NCBI GenBank assembly: GCA_048498995.1
Contig: JBEHWX010000090.1
Coordinates: forward strand, 1 to 24,947
DNA length: 24,947 nt
Direction: 5' to 3'
Source: JBEHWX01 sp048498995
GTDB lineage: Bacteria; Bacteroidota; Ignavibacteria; OLB7
The translations under genes were made by a program, and so were the position numbers. Shown here piece by piece: positions 21,481-24,947 of this stretch; positions within the stretch are counted from its first letter, which is position 1; every line of letters begins with the position of its first letter. The notes beneath the pieces are model-generated. The model saw only the letters and a list, made by a program, of their open reading frames with translations. It searched no databases and was not told the DNA's origin.

Positions 21481-22482
21481 TCACCTGGATGAAGTTACGT
21501 CCGAAGCGGCCCGCCCCGGCCCGCCATCCCCCAGCTCCGCGCCGCCGATGCCGGCTTCACCGATGCCGGCTTCACCGACGCCGGCTTCACCGAAACCTGC
21601 TTCTCCGACGCTACCGGCGTCACCGATACCCGCCTCGGGCGCGGTGGAGCTTCCGATACCGGCGCCGCCGATCTCCGCGCTCCCGTTGTCTCCCCCGCCG
21701 ATCTCGGCGCCGGAGAGCTTGCCGTCCCGCTGGAGGATCTCGGTGGCCAGGTCCATGTAGTTCTTGGCGCCGATCGAGAGCGCGTCGTACAGGAGCACCG
21801 GCTTGCCGTGGCTCGGCGCCTCGCTCAGGCGGACATTGCGCGCGATCACCGTCTGGAAGACCTTGTCGCCGAAGTAGCGGCGGACTTCGTTGGAGACCTG
21901 GTTGGAGAGCTTGAGCCGGCCGTCGTACATCGTCAGGAGCACGCCCTCGATATCCAGGCGCTGGTTCAGATGCTTCTTCACGATCGAGATCGTGTTGAGC
22001 AGCTGGCCGAGCCCCTCCAGCGCGTAGTACTCGCACTGCACCGGAATCAGCACGGAATCGGCCGCGGTGAGCGCGTTGAGCGTCAGAAGTCCGAGCGACG
22101 GAGGGCAGTCGATGACGATATAGCTGTAGCTGTCGCGCACCTTCTCCAGCGCGCGCAGGAGCACCGTCTCGCGATTCGCGACGTCGATCATCTCAATTTC
22201 CGCGCCCACCAGGTTGATGTGCGACGGGATGATCTCCAGATACGCCAGATCGGTCTTCAGCATCGCCTCGCGCGGAGGGATGCCGTCGACCAGAATCTCG
22301 TAGATCGTCTTGGTGAGCTTCTGGGTGTCGATGCCGATGCCGCTGGAGGCATTGGCCTGAGGGTCGATGTCGATCAGCAACGTCCGCTGCTCGGCCGCGG
22401 CCAGCGACGAGGCGAGGTTCACCGCCGTCGTCGTCTTGCCGACGCCCCCCTTCTGATTTGCGATCGTTATGATTTTAGCCAT
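21481..22482 (-). CDS. parA: Chromosome-partitioning ATPase ParA/Soj with repeat-rich C-terminal extension
   Basis: A 333-residue protein. Residues 1-255 are a complete ParA/Soj ATPase: deviant Walker A KGGVGKTT at 11-18, Walker A' LLIDIDPQAN (35-44), Walker B YIVIDCPPSLG, and the C-terminal IARNVRLSEAPSHGKPVLLYD. With ParB it segregates chromosome origins, cycling between ATP-bound nucleoid-bound dimers and free monomers. Soj proteins usually end soon after the ATPase domain. Here about 75 extra residues follow, rich in Gly, Ala and Glu, with EAGIG-like pentapeptides ending in ASDVTSSR. AGGA lies 7 bases before the ATG. The extension has no charge or hydrophobic pattern typical of a membrane or DNA-binding tail; it may be a flexible spacer. 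It is the first gene of the par operon. Confidence 0.96.
   Translation of the reverse strand: MAKIITIANQKGGVGKTTTAVNLASSLAAAEQRTLLIDIDPQANASSGIGIDTQKLTKTIYEILVDGIPPREAMLKTDLAYLEIIPSHINLVGAEIEMIDVANRETVLLRALEKVRDSYSYIVIDCPPSLGLLTLNALTAADSVLIPVQCEYYALEGLGQLLNTISIVKKHLNQRLDIEGVLLTMYDGRLKLSNQVSNEVRRYFGDKVFQTVIARNVRLSEAPSHGKPVLLYDALSIGAKNYMDLATEILQRDGKLSGAEIGGGDNGSAEIGGAGIGSSTAPEAGIGDAGSVGEAGFGEAGVGEAGIGEAGIGGAELGDGGPGRAASDVTSSR
21550..21627 (-). repeat. 15-bp tandem repeats encoding the ParA tail
   Basis: Near-identical 15-bp units start at 21550, 21565 and 21580 on the plus strand (GCCGGCTTCACCGAT with last-base changes). A diverged 15-bp unit follows at 21595, and then an 18-bp unit. In the parA frame they give GEAGI-, GEAGV- and GEAGF-like repeats. 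Degenerate copies (AEIGG) continue upstream in the gene to about residue 257. Confidence 0.9.
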
Positions 22483-22645
22483 GAGTCCTGGCGGAGCGAG
22501 TCCGCAGATAGATCACCATCCGGATTGCCACGAGAAGTTACGGCGCGGGCCGGTCACATGGGACATCGGCTTACGACGTTTCACACCACGGTCGACGCAT
22601 CGCGCGCCGCGTGGGACCGACACGCCCCGGCGGGCGCCGGCCGGC

Positions 22646-23242
22646 TCAGGAGCGACCGCGCTCCCCTTCGAAGAGCATCCCCTGACAGTGGTAGCGATAC
22701 CACATGAACGCCAGCGCGACGAAGGAATGGACCATCTCGCCGCTCAGGAGCATCCGATCGATCTCCTCGACATCCCGCAGCACCACATCGATCTCCTCGT
22801 GCTCGTCGAAGCTGGTCCCGGCCTCGAGCCTGCACCCGGTGATGAGCACGGTGTAGGAATAGTTGTCGAGGATCGCCGGATTTGCCGCCACGCGCCCGAT
22901 CACCGTCGCCTCGCGCCCCACGTAGCCGGTCTCCTCCCGAAGCTCGCGGACCGCCGCGGCCGTCGGCAGCTCCCCCTCGTCGAGGATCCCGCCCGGGATC
23001 TCCAGCATGATGTCGTCGGTGCCATGACGGTACTGACGGATCATCACGAGCCGACCGTCCTCGGTCACCGCGAGGATGTTCACCCAATCCTTGGAGCCGA
23101 TCACGTAGAAGCTCCCGGACTTCTGGCCATCGGGACTCTGGCGGGTGACCCTCTCGACCTGAAATATCCTGCAGTCGAGCGCCTGTTCGCGCCCGAGGGT
23201 ACGCCAGGGGCGCACCGGGTCATGGCTGGTGCCGTCGCTCAT
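22646..23242 (-). CDS. Nudix hydrolase, ADP-ribose pyrophosphatase-like
   Basis: A 198-residue enzyme with a complete Nudix box at 85-107 (G85, E91, R99, E100, E103, E104, G106), the metal-binding loop-helix that hydrolyses nucleoside diphosphates linked to another moiety. The fold before it (FYVIGSKDWVNILAVTEDGRLVMIRQYRHG) and after it matches the ADP-ribose/ADP-sugar pyrophosphatase group, with IPGG before the box. ADP-ribose or a nucleotide sugar is the likely substrate, giving AMP and a sugar phosphate. The start at 23242 (MSDGTS) is preferred; the longer frame to 23341 has no ribosome binding site and lower coding quality. The gene has weak Shine-Dalgarno support and is not tightly linked to its neighbours. 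Confidence 0.9.
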   Translation of the reverse strand: MSDGTSHDPVRPWRTLGREQALDCRIFQVERVTRQSPDGQKSGSFYVIGSKDWVNILAVTEDGRLVMIRQYRHGTDDIMLEIPGGILDEGELPTAAAVRELREETGYVGREATVIGRVAANPAILDNYSYTVLITGCRLEAGTSFDEHEEIDVVLRDVEEIDRMLLSGEMVHSFVALAFMWYRYHCQGMLFEGERGRS

Positions 23243-23443
23243 CGAAACGTCTCGGGGAAAATGTTGGATCGGGAAGACCTCGAATGTCCACGTGACCGCC
23301 GTCCGGGAGACGCCGATCACCGGCGCGCGCCCTCGGAGCATCGCGCGGTTCGCGTATCGCGCCGGCCGGGACGCTCGGAACGAGGAGCGCGCGGACGAGG
23401 ATCGGCACGATACGCCGGAGCATGGTCTCGGCGCCAGCGTCAG

Positions 23444-23483
23444 CCATGAGCATCAGCCATGAGCATCGGCCCATGAGCATCAG
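23444..23483. repeat. Three 13-bp direct repeats downstream of the UPF0173 gene
   Basis: CCATGAGCATCAG occurs at 23444 and 23471, with a one-base variant (CCATGAGCATCGG) at 23457. The first two copies are adjacent and the third is offset by one base. They lie in the gap between the UPF0173 stop codon and the Nudix gene start. Any role is unknown. Confidence 0.75.
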
Positions 23484-23505
23484 CCGGCGGCATCATCCTT
23501 CGGGC

Positions 23506-24204
23506 TCAGCCCTCGGCCTCCAGCGTGTAGCTCTCGCCCGGCTGGAGAATCCTGGCCTCGACTCCGAGCTTCTCGACGCCGACGCGGAACTGCTCCGGGT
23601 CGACCTCGATCAGCGGGAAGGTGTTGTAGTGCATCGGGATGGCGACCTTCGGACGGAGCATCTCGACGGCGGCGATGCCATCGTCGACACCCATCGTGAA
23701 GTTGTCGCCGATCGGCAGCAGCGCCACGTCGATGGGATGGCGGCGCCCGATCAGCTCCATGTCCAGAAAGAGCCCGGTATCGCCGGCGTGGAAGATGGTC
23801 CGTCCGCCGAGCATCAGCAGCGCCCCCATCGGGTTGCCGAGGTCGATGCCGTCGGGTCCGGCGGAGCTGTGATGGGCGATCGTGAACTTGAGGCGGCCGA
23901 ACTCGAAATCGCGCGCGCCGCCGATATTCATTCCCCAGCCGCGGCACCCCTTGGCCTCGACATAGTCCTGCACCTCGGCCGCGCCGATCACCAGCGCGTC
24001 GCACCGCCTGGCGATCTCGACCGTGTCGCCGAGATGGTCGCCATGTCCGTGGGTGAGGATGATGTGGGTCGGGTTCAGATCGTCCGGATCGACAGTCGCC
24101 TTGGGATTGTTCGTGATGAACGGATCTATGAGGATATCGTGGGCACCGTGCCTGATCTGCCAGGCCGCGTGTCCGAGAAATGTCATCGTGATGCCATTGG
24201 CCAT
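23506..24204 (-). CDS. MBL-fold metal-dependent hydrolase, UPF0173 family
   Basis: A 232-residue metallo-beta-lactamase-fold protein, close to the usual length of UPF0173. Metal-binding motifs run in order: HGHGDH at 52-57 after THIILT, a His in IAHHSS, Asp in HAGDTGLF, and His in PMHYNTFP. The start MANGITMTFLGHAAW matches the family; an in-frame extension to 24276 looks non-coding. Purine-rich GGAAAGAG lies upstream, though spaced further than usual. The family is widespread and has no settled physiological substrate. It belongs to the hydrolase group resembling UlaG-type lactonases, so a soluble lactonase or phosphodiesterase role is possible but unproven. Confidence 0.92.
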   Translation of the reverse strand: MANGITMTFLGHAAWQIRHGAHDILIDPFITNNPKATVDPDDLNPTHIILTHGHGDHLGDTVEIARRCDALVIGAAEVQDYVEAKGCRGWGMNIGGARDFEFGRLKFTIAHHSSAGPDGIDLGNPMGALLMLGGRTIFHAGDTGLFLDMELIGRRHPIDVALLPIGDNFTMGVDDGIAAVEMLRPKVAIPMHYNTFPLIEVDPEQFRVGVEKLGVEARILQPGESYTLEAEG

Positions 24205-24592
24205 AGCGGGAGAGCTCTTTCCTGAATTCGCGTGGAACAATTCGGCCAAAGATACCGATCGGGGTCCCACCCGCAAAACGGAGATGAGCTTCGCCGGATG
24301 ATCCCCGCGAACGGCCGAATTCGCGCGAATCGTCGAGAATCGGCCTCCATATCCCCGAAATCGGCGATCATCGTATGCGCGACCGGCCGCGACCGGGGGC
24401 CGGCGCGCGACCGTGAAACGTGATGGCGGAATCCTCGTGGGGCGAGCCGCGGAACCGTCCGGCCGTCGTGATACGGAGCTTTACCGTCGGATGCCTCGCG
24501 CGGTCTGGCGCCGAATCTCCCGAGGCTCGTACTTTGCGGCTCATGTGGGCGACGAAGGTCGTGACCAACGAGAATCAACAAGAGAGCGAGAC
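24205..24592. other. Divergent intergenic region before ybaB
   Basis: A 388-bp gap between the UPF0173 gene (-) and ybaB (+). Short open frames here have no ribosome binding sites or recognisable motifs. It contains the hairpin at 24313-24345 and presumably the promoters of both flanking genes. dnaX, the usual upstream neighbour of ybaB, is absent. Confidence 0.55.
24313..24345. promoter_or_regulatory. Nested inverted repeats in the UPF0173/ybaB divergent region
   Basis: A perfect 12-bp palindrome, ATTCGCGCGAAT, lies at 24319-24330. It sits within a larger imperfect stem in which GGCCGA(A)TTC at 24313 pairs with GAATCGGCC ending at 24345, with one bulged A. This could be an operator or a hairpin in the UPF0173 leader. 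The symmetry is seen; a regulatory role is inferred. Confidence 0.4.
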
Positions 24593-24922
24593 ATGTCGAA
24601 TCCCATGATGCAGGCGATGCAGCAGCTCCAGCTGATGCAGCAGAAGATGGCCGAGGCGCAGGCGGCGCTCGAGACCAAGACACTCACCGAGGAGGCCGGC
24701 GGCGGCATGGTGCGGGTGACCGTCAACGGTCACGGCCGGATCGTGAAGCTCGAGATCAAGCCGGAGGCGATCGACGCGAACGAGAAGGAGGTTCTGGAGG
24801 ATCTGCTGATCGCGGCGATCAACCGCGCCACCGAGCGCGCCAAGGAGATGGCCAGCACCGATATCGGCGACGCCACCAAGGGACTGATGCCGAACATCCC
24901 GGGCCTCAACCTCGGCTTCTGA
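24593..24922 (+). CDS. ybaB: YbaB/EbfC family nucleoid-associated protein
   Basis: A 109-residue small protein. It starts with the Met/Gln-rich helix MSNPMMQAMQQLQLMQQKMAEAQ and continues with the beta core GGGMVRVTVNGHGRIVKLEI and the segment INRATERAKEMAS. YbaB dimers form tweezer-like DNA-binding structures associated with the nucleoid and recombination. In many bacteria the gene lies between dnaX and recR; here the downstream side is cut by the window edge, so recR could follow. AGAG lies 10 bases before the ATG; a longer in-frame extension to 24413 has no support. The C-terminal PNIPGLNLGF is typical. Confidence 0.95.
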   Translation: MSNPMMQAMQQLQLMQQKMAEAQAALETKTLTEEAGGGMVRVTVNGHGRIVKLEIKPEAIDANEKEVLEDLLIAAINRATERAKEMASTDIGDATKGLMPNIPGLNLGF

Positions 24923-24931
24923 ATCACGCCG

Positions 24932-24947
24932 CGGGGGGCTCCCCCCG
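24932..24947 (+). terminator. GC-rich hairpin after ybaB at the window edge
   Basis: CGGGGGG and CCCCCCG pair around a 2-base turn (or five pairs around a 4-base loop), beginning 10 bp after the ybaB stop codon. The sequence ends within the structure, so a following T tract cannot be checked. Confidence 0.5.

Noticed and set aside
23284..23300. CACGTG-centred sequence resembling parS
   Set aside because: Only the CACGTG core matches; the flanks do not fit the parS arms TGTTT/AAACA. A lone GTGAAAC half-site near 24410 is also not a parS.
23220..23480. 86-codon minus-strand frame starting in the 13-bp repeats
   Set aside because: Its N-terminus is just the translated repeat, it overlaps the Nudix gene start, and it has no recognisable feature.

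Overview
This window comes from a GC-rich, Gram-negative-type bacterial chromosome. An outer membrane is implied by a LolC/E-type lipoprotein-release permease, a signal-peptide-bearing beta-barrel-like protein, a lipoprotein with a lipobox, and tandem GT-C membrane glycosyltransferases. Chromosomal parA/parB, ybaB, type II citrate synthase and an ABC-F ATPase mark it as core chromosome rather than plasmid or phage. I saw no rRNA, tRNA, transposase or CRISPR array. The lineage cannot be fixed by eye; an under-sampled FCB-like or candidate phylum (Gemmatimonadota or Eisenbacteria type) is only a guess.

Layout. 1-584 (-): the 5' portion of a predicted lipoprotein gene that runs off the left edge through a C15 homopolymer, followed by about 640 bp with no credible gene. 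1229-3280 (-): a four-helix membrane protein, a membrane-anchored c-type cytochrome and an SDR oxidoreductase, facing a divergent TetR regulator (3439-4095, +) across an intergenic region that holds a perfect 6-5-6 palindromic operator. A 14-bp perfect hairpin at 4168-4202 separates the convergent tetR and phosphoesterase genes. 4254-10285 (-): LolC/E-like permease, ABC-F ATPase, barrel-like protein and secreted metallophosphoesterase. 10432-16800 (+): citrate synthase with a strong terminator, then a secreted serine hydrolase and two tandem GT-C glycosyltransferase paralogues. 16801-17220 is an intergenic block with four copies of a hairpin-forming REP-like repeat.

17221-19312 (-) is an alkylation-repair pair: an Ada-N/AraC/AlkA fusion followed by ogt one base later. 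19460-22482 (-) is a compact operon parA-parB-(unknown one-TM protein)-ybgC-like thioesterase. 22646-24204 (-) holds a Nudix hydrolase and a UPF0173 MBL-fold hydrolase. 24593-24922 (+) is ybaB, with a GC hairpin at the right edge.

The most unusual points are: a glycine/alanine/glutamate-rich pentapeptide-repeat tail of about 75 residues on ParA, encoded by 15-bp tandem repeats; a separate set of 15-bp tandem repeats encoding the N-terminus of the cytochrome; a 55-bp identical tract shared by the two GT-C paralogues; an unrecognised membrane protein locked inside the par operon; and a probable leaderless promoter on the alkA-ogt operon. I found no clear candidate for a wholly new multi-gene system. 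The par operon with its unknown third gene, and the serine hydrolase/GT-C pair, come closest.
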